Source of the DNA: Sindora glabra
Lineage: Eukaryota; Streptophyta; Magnoliopsida; Fabales; Fabaceae
Assembly: GCA_020226215.1 (NCBI GenBank)
Contig: CM035227.1
Coordinates: forward strand, 107,553,732 to 107,617,731
Length of the DNA: 64,000 bases
Reading direction: 5' to 3'
Shown: piece by piece, positions 13,524-24,254 of the stretch
How positions within the stretch are numbered: position 1 is the first letter of the stretch
Layout: each line of letters opens with the position of its first letter
Program-made: the position numbers and the translations under genes
The notes under the pieces: model-generated
What the model was told of the DNA's origin: nothing
What the model saw: the letters and a program-made list of their open reading frames with translations, nothing else
Database searches by the model: none

Positions 13524-14315
13524 GTAAATACTTGTTTGATAAGAAGATAAGAAGTTACATTCCAATTCTAGTATAAAATTTAACTTGAATAAAAAGATAG
13601 TTCATAATAGAAAATAATTAATAATTAACGATAATTTGAATTTAAGTCAAATTTAATTATCTCTCTTTTCTTTCTTTCATTCACTAAAACTCTCAAATTT
13701 TTCTTTTTAAAAAAATTATCCAATTACCTCCCCTTATTTTTTTCTTATTTTCCATCCAAACCAACCGTAATGGTTATAACTAAGAAACGACGTTTTGTTT
13801 TGTCTATTGTTGAAAAACCAATGAGGTGCCAGCTAATTGCACGTACGTATTCATGTAGGTACATGCAGATGAAGAGAACTTCAATTTGTGAGGAGTTGGT
13901 AAAGACTCGTCTTCTTCTCACTTTCTGTTGTATAATATTATGGTTGGATTGTTTCTTTTTCTTTGTATCATTTTTTATTGGTTGGTGGATTTAGGACCCC
14001 AATTGGCATGTTTACTAACAAACAGAAACCATATACAAATCAGAATGAACTTGCGCTTTTTCCGCGAAAGTGCAATTTCCATATATCTTTTGACCAATAT
14101 CATATACATAAAAATAAAATTTAAAATTAAATTTGAAATAAAAATTAAGAGCTATTGTTAAATATAAATTTTAATTTAAAATTTAATTTTAATACTCATT
14201 TTTGATATCTCTAATATTTTCATATTTTTTTATTATTTTAAAAAATTTGCAACTTCATATGATGATACATTATTATTTATGCATATAATTACATATGTTA
14301 CTTGAATTTTTGTAA
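13524..14315. other. AT-rich intergenic DNA
   Basis: No gene is supported. Plus-strand frames of 74-77 codons (13,770-14,161) are AT-driven and domain-free. Confidence 0.55.
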
Positions 14316-14617
14316 AGAGTCATTTGATTCATATAAGAAATTAGTTTCTACAAAAAAATAAAATTTCTAAGAAGTTACTTCCTATGTAAATTTTTCGAGA
14401 AATTCTTAATGTCGTTTGGTTGACATGAAAGAAGTTGCAATTCTTAAGAAATATAAGTTACCTAGGGGGAGTAAGTAAATGATTTCTCATATTCTGTGAG
14501 AAATACAATTTCCTGTGAAGTGATTTTTCATGAATTGTGGACAACTAAATAACTTACAATTTTCTATTTTTTGAAAAATACAACTTCTCATATTTTTACT
14601 ACGAACTAAATGATCCC
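14316..14617. mobile_element. Tourist-like (PIF/Harbinger) MITE with TAA target duplication
   Basis: A 302-bp segment has inverted ends: AGAGTCATTTGATTCATA on the left, and GGGATCATTTAGTTCGTA as the reverse complement of the right end. Every mismatch between them is a transition. TAA directly flanks both sides (14313-14315 and 14618-14620). TIRs of the GGGTCATTTGGTTCG kind with a 3-bp TAA/TTA duplication are characteristic of Tourist-type MITEs. No coding capacity, so it would rely on a PIF transposase in trans. Confidence 0.65.
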
Positions 14618-17600
14618 TAATTGTTTTATGTATTCCGAAAAAATCAAGTGGATTGCACCATTTTCATTTTTAATTCGAAAAGCTTTGTATAAACATTTCT
14701 TTTATTTAAAAGAAATTATGCAATTAAATAAAAAACTGATTAAATGAACAATGAGGACTAATTTGGAAACTTTGTATAATTTAAAATTTTAATCTAAATT
14801 ATCAAAATTGAGGAGTGAAATTCTATCACTTAAAAATAGAAGGACGTTTCCACAATTTTTTTTCCTTAAAAGTTACTCAAATTTTAAGCCGTACTGACCC
14901 TAGAAATGTTTGTTATAAATAGATCTGCAAAACTTTTGCAGTGTCAAATATCTTGCCACATTTTTGCCTCCACAAGTCCATTTGTATATATGGAAAAATT
15001 CTTATATATACATAACGTTTGTCACAAAATTAAGTATAAATATTTGAAATACTTTAACTATGATAATAATAAAATTTATTGTCGGATCTTTTATGTTCAA
15101 TCATTAAGAAGAATATATTAGATGAGGAAGAGTATTGAATTCATATGAAGTACCGAGATTATAATTTTATGATTTTTGATTTTTTAAATTGATGTTATAT
15201 ATTAGTTTTTCAGAAATTTTTTTTCTTTATTTTCTAATGATGATATATTAGAAAATAAAATTCTAATGCCCAAATAGGAGACCATAACCACTTATTTATT
15301 TCTTAAATTTTTCTTATTTTAACTCACCCATCATAAATAAAAAATAAAATCTTTGAGTCTTTACGCATAAAAATTAATACTTAATGAAATAATTTAGATC
15401 CATTCCACTGAATCACTTTAGTGAAAAATTTTATTTGCTTGTTCAAAATAAAAGAGCAACATAATACTTGTAAATATTGATTAAAATTATAATATCTAAT
15501 AATACAGTGCTGAGAGAAAATAATTTTATCTTTTAAATAAAAATATTATTTTCTATTACACTCTATATATTTATCATATCATTGAATGAATAGCATATTT
15601 TTTTATTATTTTTAACATTGCATAACTATATTTTAACAGAAATATTTTTTATTAAATTAAACAGAGTCTTAATTTGAAAGAAAATTCCTTGTGATAGAAT
15701 GTAAAATTCAAAATGAGTTTAGTTCATGATTCATTTAATGTGCATATATTATACATCTCAAGTAGGAATTTAATGGGTAGTTGATCAATTGCTTCTTCTA
15801 TCTTCACATATAATGAAGCATCTCATTCATTTTCATCATTAAACACAGCCAATGGCCCTTAATCAACACATGATCAACTTGAAAACACAATCATGGATCA
15901 TGAATTATGAGGATGGATTACAGTCACAGATCTTTCTCAGGTGATCACGTGCGGAGCGGGCGCGTGCGACTAATAATTCTAGCTCCAAATGAAAATCTGT
16001 ACTGTAACTACAGCGTGTGATCGTCAAATTTTTAAGTATTTCCATATTCGAAAATTATATTAAACTTTAATTAATTCGAAATTAAATTAAATTAAATTCT
16101 TTTTAAGAGCAAAGCATTTTTAATATTTATTTTTTTCGTTGATAAAATTTAATATTAAAATATTATTTAAAAAAATTGAGCTCTCGGCGTCAAAATCAAC
16201 GTGAGAGCTTTGCTTGAGACATAATCATTCGCTTCGACTTGTCTTCTTTTCAATTCACTTGCAGCTGTGTCTTTTATTCCTATCGGATGGCTAAATCAGA
16301 CGAGTAACGGCGAAGGAAATTCAGACCCGAAAAATTTTGCTACATATTCAAAAAAGAAGACGTGCTCTCTAAATTTTCTATACTTCAATTTTTTTTTTAA
16401 GCTCTTGCATTATTTTTTATTAACTTTGAGGATCTTTAGTAAATTATTCTTTTTATCAACTTTTAGTTTATTAAGACTATTTCAGTTGATTGGCTCAAAT
16501 TAATCACTTGTTTTAAATTTTTGTTAAATAATTAATTTAATTAATTTATTAAATATAAAATATTAAAAATATCCTTAAATTATATTATAATAATGCTTTC
16601 AACACATTATTTTATGTTAAAGAGTTGAGCCTGTACTTGTTAATATATAATATCTTGTACTTAACTACTATTTTATTATATACTGTTAGTTATTCATCTA
16701 TTAATATAATATATACTAGAAGAAAAGTAAATAATAAATAATTATTTAATTTTTTATTATTTAAATTTAGATAATAAAATTAAAATTAAAAATAACAATT
16801 TGACCATGGAGATATACTTTATAAAACAGTTGTTAATGTCAAAGGTAGGCAAAAAAAAATGTTTCTCTTTAGACTAAGATTGCTTCAAATGAAATAATTT
16901 AGGTAATACTTATTTTATCATAGAAAAATAACTAAGTGAAAAAAGATATTGTGATTATTTGCCTAGTCTTTAAACTTTAATTTTTATTTTCCAATATTAT
17001 ATGAAGGAGAAAGAATGTTTAGAGAGTTTTATAAATTTATCATTAATTTCTTTCAATATTGGAGGAAAATTAAATCGTGTGTAAATCATATGTTAATTTT
17101 GTTAGATATTTAATGGAGAGCTAGTATAAAAGGATTATGTATATCATTAAATAAGTACAGAAGAGTATATTTTAATATTATAAAAGGTGTATTACACATA
17201 AAGTATATAAAAGAGTTTTGTATAATTTACCTTCTTTTTATTTAAATGCTCAAAAAATTTCCTAAATTGAAAGAATTTAAAATACCAAATAATAAATGGT
17301 ATTTAATGGATTCGGAGAATTAACCATAGATTCTGGTATCCTCTTCTTTTATATTAAAATTTACAAACAAAGAAAAGATTATGATATGAATATGTCATTT
17401 CAATCTTTTATTTGCTCCCCTTCCCCGTTCTCCCTTGTCCAATGGAAATATGAGTTCATTGTATAGATATACCAAAGGGCGTGACCTCAAATTCACATTC
17501 AAATTTAAAATTAATGTATATTTAAATTAAGAAATTGATCGTATAAAAAAATTGATCGAGTGATGAATCAATTCTTAATGCCAAATAAATAAAATTTAAA

Positions 17601-19235
17601 TTTGTAGCAATCACAAGTTTAATTGTAAAATTGGCATGAATTTGAAAGTATTTTATAGCATTATACAATAGATCTAGACCTCAAGATCAAGAAATATATA
17701 CACACACATCTTGAATTGAGGAGCAGATACTTATTAGTATGAATAGTTGAAATTGGAGACCTTTTAAATAAAATTTTAAATTTAGGTCATTTGTAAATGG
17801 AGAAAATACGTATTGAAAGAGTTTTTCCCATTGTATTGAGGTTTAATCAAACTTGATTTCAAATTAGTTAAAGTTCAACATAATTACCGGTGGAAGTAAG
17901 ATTGGTCGAATTAGACTTTATTTTAAATAGATTAACACTATTTTGTAAATTATTGATTTGAATTTAACTTATTAATTTATATAAAGTTAAAATTGAAATT
18001 TAATATGACCTATTTAAAAAGTTTAACTTAACTTATTAACTTGTTTAAAAATTTATTTATATAAATAAATATTCACATAGACTAATAAGTATAGGTGTTT
18101 AAGGTAAAACATAAACCAATAATTAAATAAAATTTATATTTATAATTGTATATATTAGAATTTTATTAATATCATATATATATATATATATGTATATTTT
18201 ATAAAAGTATATATTATAATAAATATACTAATTGTTTAAATAGATTAATTTGATAAATTTACAAACCTAACATATAAAAAATAAGTTCGATTTGTTTACC
18301 TAAATTTATATTTCAACCTGATCTTGGGTTGAAAGTGACTTATGTATAAGCATTTAATGTTAACCTCCATCTATATATTAGTTTCACCCACATCCCTACA
18401 TGTAGCTGCAGAAAAAGAAGGTCGTTGCGGGAAAAAATGTCATACATACAATAATGTGGGTACTCTTCAATGGCCTCAACTGCTGCCCATTAGTTTCACT
18501 ATCATTTAAATGCTGCTTCTACTCCCTCAGGTCTCCGCAGCGTTCATCATCCTTTGTACTTTTAGTTTGGCAATACTACAGCAGCGAATATATAAAGAGT
18601 TTCAATTTGATTTATTATTTGTAAAATAATTTATGTTATTAATAAATAAAAATAAAATACATTATTAAAAGAGTAGTAATAATTAAATTTTTTTAACAAT
18701 AATAGAAAATTATGATAATATATAAATGAGTAATTGTATAAAATTAATTTATATTGATATTGAATTAAATTTAAATCTATATATTTACGTGTATCAAGAT
18801 TAATTAATTTATTTTTTATGTGACTTGATGACATATTGTTTATATTTATTTATTTTTTCATAATGGACTATAATGGATTGGCAATTACATCAAATGGCAT
18901 GAATTATAGGAGGTAAATTTGTTTATTAATATATAGTATCCTTTTTTGACGGAAATGAATGAAAAAAAAATGGGGATATAAAATAACAATAGAAATTAAT
19001 GTGGATATATACTATAGGAATCTTCAAATTCAAATTCAATTATGTTGATAATAAACCTTCCTAACCTCCTTGTACAAAGATTTTCCAAACAGTTATTTAC
19101 AATCTAATATAGGGATTTCAATCCTCATCTATCTTCAATTTTCAAAATTCTTCCTTTGGGATTGAGGGATTTAAAGTTCATCTTTCATTTTGTGACTTCA
19201 AGATGACGTGGATTCAGAACAAATTATATGTTTTA
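14618..19235. other. AT-rich intergenic DNA
   Basis: No gene is recognised. Contents include a TA microsatellite at about 18,175-18,191 and a hAT-like edge near 18,398 without a matching partner. A slightly GC-richer patch lies at 15,930-16,010. Frames of 67-78 codons here are low complexity. Confidence 0.6.
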
Positions 19236-19336
19236 GGATCCATCATTCTTTCTTCCCTAGCTAGCTTGTTCTATGCTAGGGAAGAAAGAATGATGGATCC
19301 ATCATTCTTTCTTCCCTAGCTAGCTTGTTCTATGCT
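19236..19336. repeat. Perfect 26-bp inverted repeat (hairpin) with a third, directly repeated arm
   Basis: Arm 1 (19236-19261, starting GGATCCATCATTC) is exactly complementary to arm 2 (19275-19300) across a 13-base loop. Arm 1 plus the loop is then repeated in direct orientation at 19295-19336, sharing the GGATCC of arm 2. The result is arm, loop, inverted arm, arm, loop with a 59-bp period. Perfect identity implies recent formation, for example by template switching. The transcript could fold into a stem, but the stem is perfect and short, unlike most plant miRNA precursors. Confidence 0.9.
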
Positions 19337-20667
19337 GACTCCCGACACCATTTTCACTTATTTTATGGGTTGACCCTATCAGAACAGTCGCGTACTGATT
19401 ATAAAATCGTTAAAAGGATAAATCCAATTAGTGGAGAGGAATCGTTAAGTTGAAAAATTAAGGGATCTCGTGATGTATGAAAATAATACTAAATTTTCGA
19501 TACTAAATAGCAAACAATGAAAAGAGAGTAATGTGTGATTAAAACAAAAAAAAAAAGCGATAGTTATATGAAAGTTTTTACAGAAAGTTTTCAATTTTTA
19601 AATTTGTATAATTTTATTTTTTTAGAAAAACATATATAAAAACACTTGTGATTCTCACATAATAACATATTTTTCAATTGCCGATATTATAAAATATTAC
19701 ATTAAATCAAATGTAAACTTAAAATTTAAATGGAAACCGATGAATGGGAAGTGTTTTTTTTTTTCTTTCTGTCAACAAAAAGTCTGGGCCTTTTTATGCA
19801 TCACGCATTCTCTCCTTTCTCTTTAAACAATTTGCTTTAAGGCACCAAAAGCAGCCTCGAGTTTTCAGTTTCCCCGCGTGCGTGCGTTACCCTTTTCCAA
19901 AACAAATAAAAAAATCCAAAACTGATAAATTAAACTAAAGGTCTTCGGTTCACACCACCCCTTACTGCCCGGGACCCAGCGGCCTGCCCTCACCGGCCAC
20001 CACCGCAACCAGCACTACCCTTACCGGCAACATTTTCAATCGCTAACCTCTGTCTCCTCATTAATGTTCATTTTCCCTTAAAATATCAAATATTTATCCC
20101 ATTTTCATATATAGTTCACACTTTCCTATCTGTTGATTAGTAAAATTGCATATCTTGCTTGATCACACAAATATATTCATTAATTAAGAAAAATGGATGA
20201 TTATAAGCTAATTTTCTCTTATTTTAGAAAAAAAAATTTACATTGATGTGAATTATATGACTTTTTTTTTTTGTAAATATATGACTTGCTTTTTTGTGGG
20301 AGATAATATCAAAAAATTATAAAAAAAAAAGAGATGAAAAATTGAAAATGGATTGAAATTGATACATTTGGGATTTAATTGACATTTTGATATATATTAC
20401 ACTCGCAACTCAACACCTCAACTTATTACACAAGAACGTATCAGTAGAATCTAAACATAGCGACCTCACTCAGCACTCTCCGATGGCTAATTATAACGGA
20501 ATTTCTAAAAACAAATAAATAATATCAACGTTTTGAAAATTAAAATAAAAAAATCTAGCCCATTTTTTCTTTTTTTTCATTTTTCTTTGCCACGGAACAA
20601 AATCTGCCGAGTAATCAGCAAGCCAACGGCGGCGAAGCTCCCTTCTCCGAGAGTTCAGTTCAGCGTC
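19337..20667. other. Region downstream of the CRF gene
   Basis: It contains a GC-rich patch (about 19,945-20,040) rich in CACC/CCGG with no recognised domain, then AT-rich DNA. The 3' untranslated region and poly(A) site of the minus-strand CRF gene must lie in the upper part (below 20,668), but no unambiguous poly(A) signal could be chosen. Confidence 0.5.
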
Positions 20668-21735
20668 TCACAGAACAACCAAAGGGTCCGAACCTACCAA
20701 AATGTCTTGGAAGTAATCATCAACTTGCCCCAACGCCGTCGGCGAGTATGGTTCTCCGAAATCCATCTGAGACTCTGCTAAAATGTCACTGAAATCGACA
20801 TCCGGCAGAGGCGGCGTTGTTTCATCAAACAAATCCATCGAAGAGTCTTCATAGAGCCCCGAGTAATCCGATGTTGGAAAATCGAATACATCGTCCAACA
20901 CAGGCATGTCGAGCCGGAAAAAGTCACCGGTCTCGTCAAACAGGCTAATTTCGTCTTCACAATCCCGCAAAACATCCTCCCCCGGCGATGTTTCAAAAAC
21001 TTTTTCTGGCCTCGAATCGGGTTGAACCGGCTTTAGTGGTTCGGTTTCGTGACTAGTATTGGTTCTGAACTGAAGAACCGAAGTAGGCGATGAGAGATTG
21101 ATGGACTCGTCGGATGAATCGTAGCTGGCGCCGGAAGCTTCCGACTTCACGGACACATTCACATTTTCCGGCGCCTTGACAGCAACTTCAACTTCCTCGG
21201 GCTTCTCCCTCGGTGAAGGTACGACGAAGTTTGTTAAGGCATCTGGCCCTCTTAGCTTGATGGCGGCATTGTCGTACACCACGGCAGCTTCCTCGGCTGT
21301 GTCGTAGGTACCCAACCAGAGTCGTACGCGTCTTGTAGGATCTCGAATCTCGGCCGCCCATTTGCCCCAAGGCCTTTGTCGCACACCACGGAACTTTTTA
21401 CCGTTGGTTGTGGAGGAGGAAACCTTCGCTGCTTTCCGGCCAGAATGGTTTTCCCCGGCGTGCCTCTTCCTAGCATTGGAAGCGGCGGCGCTTTTGCAGC
21501 TGGATTCAATTTCAATCTGGTTGACATACCTCTTCACTCTCCGGCGACCAAAAGTTTCTCCTTCTTCGTCACTGGATGAATCCGTGGCGTCTGGATCGGT
21601 GTATGATATCCGTACCACTCTGGGCTCAATCGGATTGTGAAAATCCAAGGATTTCTTATGTGCCACTGTTTTTGTGAGCTTGGTGACACTATGATGAACT
21701 GTATACTTACATAGGATGCTCTGCTCCATTTCCAT
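20668..21735 (-). CDS. CRF: Cytokinin response factor-like AP2/ERF transcription factor (ERF group VI)
   Basis: Intronless 355-residue frame from ATG (21735, context GCCATGG) to TGA. Residues about 9-58 form the CRF domain (KYTVHHSVTK, then PRVVRISYTDPDATDSSSDEE), which is confined to cytokinin response factors and mediates CRF-CRF and histidine-phosphotransfer protein contacts. Residues about 114-170 are a single AP2/ERF domain (RGVRQRPWGKWAAEIRDP, WLGTYDTAEEAA) with the Ala and Asp typical of the ERF subfamily, which binds GCC-box-like DNA. SPTSVL at 216-221 matches the putative MAP-kinase motif of this group. The acidic C-terminus (about 257-355) suits an activation region. In this family the proteins act in the nucleus downstream of cytokinin signalling, in leaf, embryo, vascular and stress responses. 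Length and architecture fit a full, functional gene. Orthology to one Arabidopsis CRF number cannot be fixed from sequence alone. Confidence 0.95.
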   Translation of the reverse strand: MEMEQSILCKYTVHHSVTKLTKTVAHKKSLDFHNPIEPRVVRISYTDPDATDSSSDEEGETFGRRRVKRYVNQIEIESSCKSAAASNARKRHAGENHSGRKAAKVSSSTTNGKKFRGVRQRPWGKWAAEIRDPTRRVRLWLGTYDTAEEAAVVYDNAAIKLRGPDALTNFVVPSPREKPEEVEVAVKAPENVNVSVKSEASGASYDSSDESINLSSPTSVLQFRTNTSHETEPLKPVQPDSRPEKVFETSPGEDVLRDCEDEISLFDETGDFFRLDMPVLDDVFDFPTSDYSGLYEDSSMDLFDETTPPLPDVDFSDILAESQMDFGEPYSPTALGQVDDYFQDILVGSDPLVVL

Positions 21736-22344
21736 GGCTTTCTATCTTCAAACAGAGCCTTCCTGGAGATATAAATAGAACTGAACTTTGGAATAAAAAG
21801 AGAAACCGTGAAGAAGAAGATTGAAGCTTTAAGCACTCCAAAGTTATTTTGGTTTTTTATTTTTTTCAGAAATCTGCCATCAAAAGGTGGAAATTGAAAA
21901 GGGAAAAAGCAGTAATGATGGAAACAGTATTAAAATCCAAGAGGGACATGGAGAAGAAATGGTAGAGGAGAGGAATAAAGAGAAAAAGAGGAGCTTTTCT
22001 ATAATGGAGAGGAAAAAATGACTGGAGTTTTTTTTTAAAAAAAAGGAAAAAAAAATCTAACCGGGCTTAAAAGAGAAGCTGGAATGGAATTACGGTGATG
22101 ATTCTGATAATTTCGAATTGTTCTGGGTTGAGACTTTCCTTGAAACTTCAAAGACTTTGTGGGAGAATTTCCTTTTTCTTATTGGAATCCAAAGGGAATA
22201 GAAGGAAAAGATGCAGATTTTGAAGGGGATTTTGTAGAAGAAAGCTAAGCAGTGAGTGGGTGCTGCTGAGTTGAATGGGTAAGAGCTGGGAGCCAAAGAG
22301 TTTAGTTGCTGAGGAGACCGAAACACCGAAATTGCTGTTTTATA
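21736..22344 (-). promoter_or_regulatory. CRF leader and core promoter with TATA box
   Basis: On the minus strand TATAAAA (22344 down to 22338) lies in the context ATCCTATAAAACAG. A start site about 30 bases downstream would give a leader of roughly 580 bases before the CRF ATG. The leader is pyrimidine-rich (CTCCTCTTTTTCTCT-type tracts), common in plant 5' untranslated regions. No other convincing TATA box lies between it and the gene. Frames of 78 and 100 codons seen here start with GTG, so they are not counted as uORFs. Confidence 0.55.
21866..21949 (-). CDS. Upstream ORF (27 codons) in the CRF leader
   Basis: In the minus-strand leader the first ATG found upstream of the main start opens a 27-codon frame (MSLLDFNTVSIITAFSLFNF...) that ends with TGA 130 bases before the CRF start codon. 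It contains a second in-frame ATG near its end. A uORF here could lower or condition CRF translation. It would be absent from the mRNA if a leader intron is removed (a possible acceptor, TGATGGCAG, overlaps the uORF end) or if transcription starts downstream. Conservation of the peptide is unknown. Confidence 0.4.
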   Translation of the reverse strand: MSLLDFNTVSIITAFSLFNFHLLMADF

Positions 22345-24254
22345 GGATCAAACAGCCGAAATCGGAAACCCCACAAAATCAAATTATTTTTTTATTCATT
22401 TAATCTATTTATTTATTTTATTGACTATATTTAGTAGTAGTTAAATAATTTTATTATTGTCTACGTCTTTTTGTTTCTGAATGAACGTTGTTTTTACTCT
22501 TTTACAATAACCAGTGAATTTTGCATTCTTGAAAATTTTTAATACCATTTTGAATATTTACTTATAAAGATATATTTAAAGATCTTTTACTGCATATTCA
22601 TAAACTTTATTAATTTCATATTTCAAAAATCAACTAAAAAATATTTTTATACTAATAAAAAATAAATCAAATAATTCTTCAATTAAATTTTGAATTCTGA
22701 AAGTAGTATTTACATCATCTAAGGAATTTTTTTTAATACTATATAAAATTTAGTATTATTTTAATATAAATATTATCAAAGATATTTTTTCAACTCAATC
22801 ATCTAACTTCTTCAAAAACAATTGATTTCTAGTCAAAAGCAATTGATTTTCTATTAGCATATATTACAGATTTAGAAAAATAATATATATATTAATAATT
22901 GAATTATTATATTTTTAGTATTAATATAGTATTAAATATTTTTCATCTAATTATATATGTCTTCATAGTAAAATTTAGTTATTTTATGAAAAAAAGGAAT
23001 GAGAATGAAATAAAACAAAAAATACAATAATATGGTGACCTAATCAAATATATGTTAATTTTTTTAAAAAAATAGAATTTGATAAAAAAATTTGTTGTAT
23101 TTTTTTGTTTTTTTCTCAACAGGAGGGGAATTAAATGGGTGAAGAGGATGAGATGTATGAATGGGGATTTAGAATTTGGCAAGTGAAGAGGCATGTCGAA
23201 GGACTGAGGTACTAGACGACTCGCCGCATCCTCAAGATTTTGACACGTTGTCTAAATGGGTCCCGCATAGAAGATCTGGACCAATGAAATAATATTAGAC
23301 GGTGCTGAATATGCTGAGTAATCATATGTCCTTATTCTCGAACAACGTGAGATAAATCACGTGAGACCCAAGATACCCGGTTCCTAAAGATTAGTCAGTC
23401 AAATTAATCTGACTAATCAAAAGTCATCTTTTCCTATATACCCTTTTCCCCTTAAATTATGGTGGGTGATTAAGGCGGAATGTAGAAGGATATTTTGGTA
23501 ATGTCAAAAAGAAGTTTGGAAACAATTCATTTTGTGCTGGCCACTACCTATGGTACGTCAATAATTTTTTACCAATTTTTTTTTTTTAATTTTGACAGCG
23601 TTTTTCCTCTAAAAGTCATTTTTATATTTACATTTTTACAGCTAGAACTAACGTGGCGGGCAACCTAGAATTCGCCGCCATTTACAATTCGATTCTGTAC
23701 GTCTCTGAGTTTTTTCTGTCAGATATCAAAATATGCTCAATCCACGCGCTGAAATAAATGGTGTTAAGCTCACACTCTCACACTCCCCTCAGAGAAACTG
23801 GGGAGCCACTTTATAAACATGTACTTCAATTTTAATTTAGATTTAGATTGTACTTAGCCAACATTCAAGTCAAATGATGGAATCCACCCCACTTCTTATT
23901 ACTTCCTCTCTAAAAATTTTCTTAATTTAAATTTTTTTACGATATTGCAAAAAGAGTAATTAATAAACTTTAATAGATTTTTTTAAAATAAAAAATTTTT
24001 GTAAAATGAATAAATTTTAATAAAAATGCTGTGAGAAAAACAATATTAATTAAATATAAAGTGTTAAATAAAATTTATATATAAATAGAAAATAAATTAT
24101 TTGATTAAGTTGGAACAAAAAATTTGAAAGAATTAATTAAGAAAAAGTATATTAAATGAAAATATTAAATGTTATAAGTAATGAATATAAGTATTAAATC
24201 CACAGATACAGTGTACTCTTTTAAAATATTTATTATATGTAAATAAAAAATTTT
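22345..24254. promoter_or_regulatory. CRF upstream region with G-box and 10-bp inverted repeat
   Basis: No gene. Likely distal promoter of the minus-strand CRF gene. It contains CACGTG at 23358-23363 and a perfect inverted repeat GATTAGTCAG (23389-23398) / CTGACTAATC (23409-23418) with a 10-base spacer, which could be a dimeric factor site. 23,200-23,800 is GC-richer than its surroundings. Confidence 0.35.

Noticed and set aside
18092..18398. Possible hAT MITE (edges TAGGTGTTTAAGG and TAGGGATGTGGGTG)
   Set aside because: The edges match poorly and the adjacent octamers do not agree, so no insertion can be supported.
20533..21640. Plus-strand frames opposite and beside the CRF gene (60-92 codons)
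   Set aside because: Most are antisense shadows caused by the codon composition of CRF; none has domains of its own.
21534..21836. 100-codon minus-strand frame overlapping the CRF start
   Set aside because: Its first codon is GTG. No ATG opens it upstream of the CRF start, so it is not an overlapping uORF.
22090..22326. 78-codon frame in the CRF leader
   Set aside because: Starts with GTG immediately downstream of the TATA box. No ATG start and no recognisable peptide.
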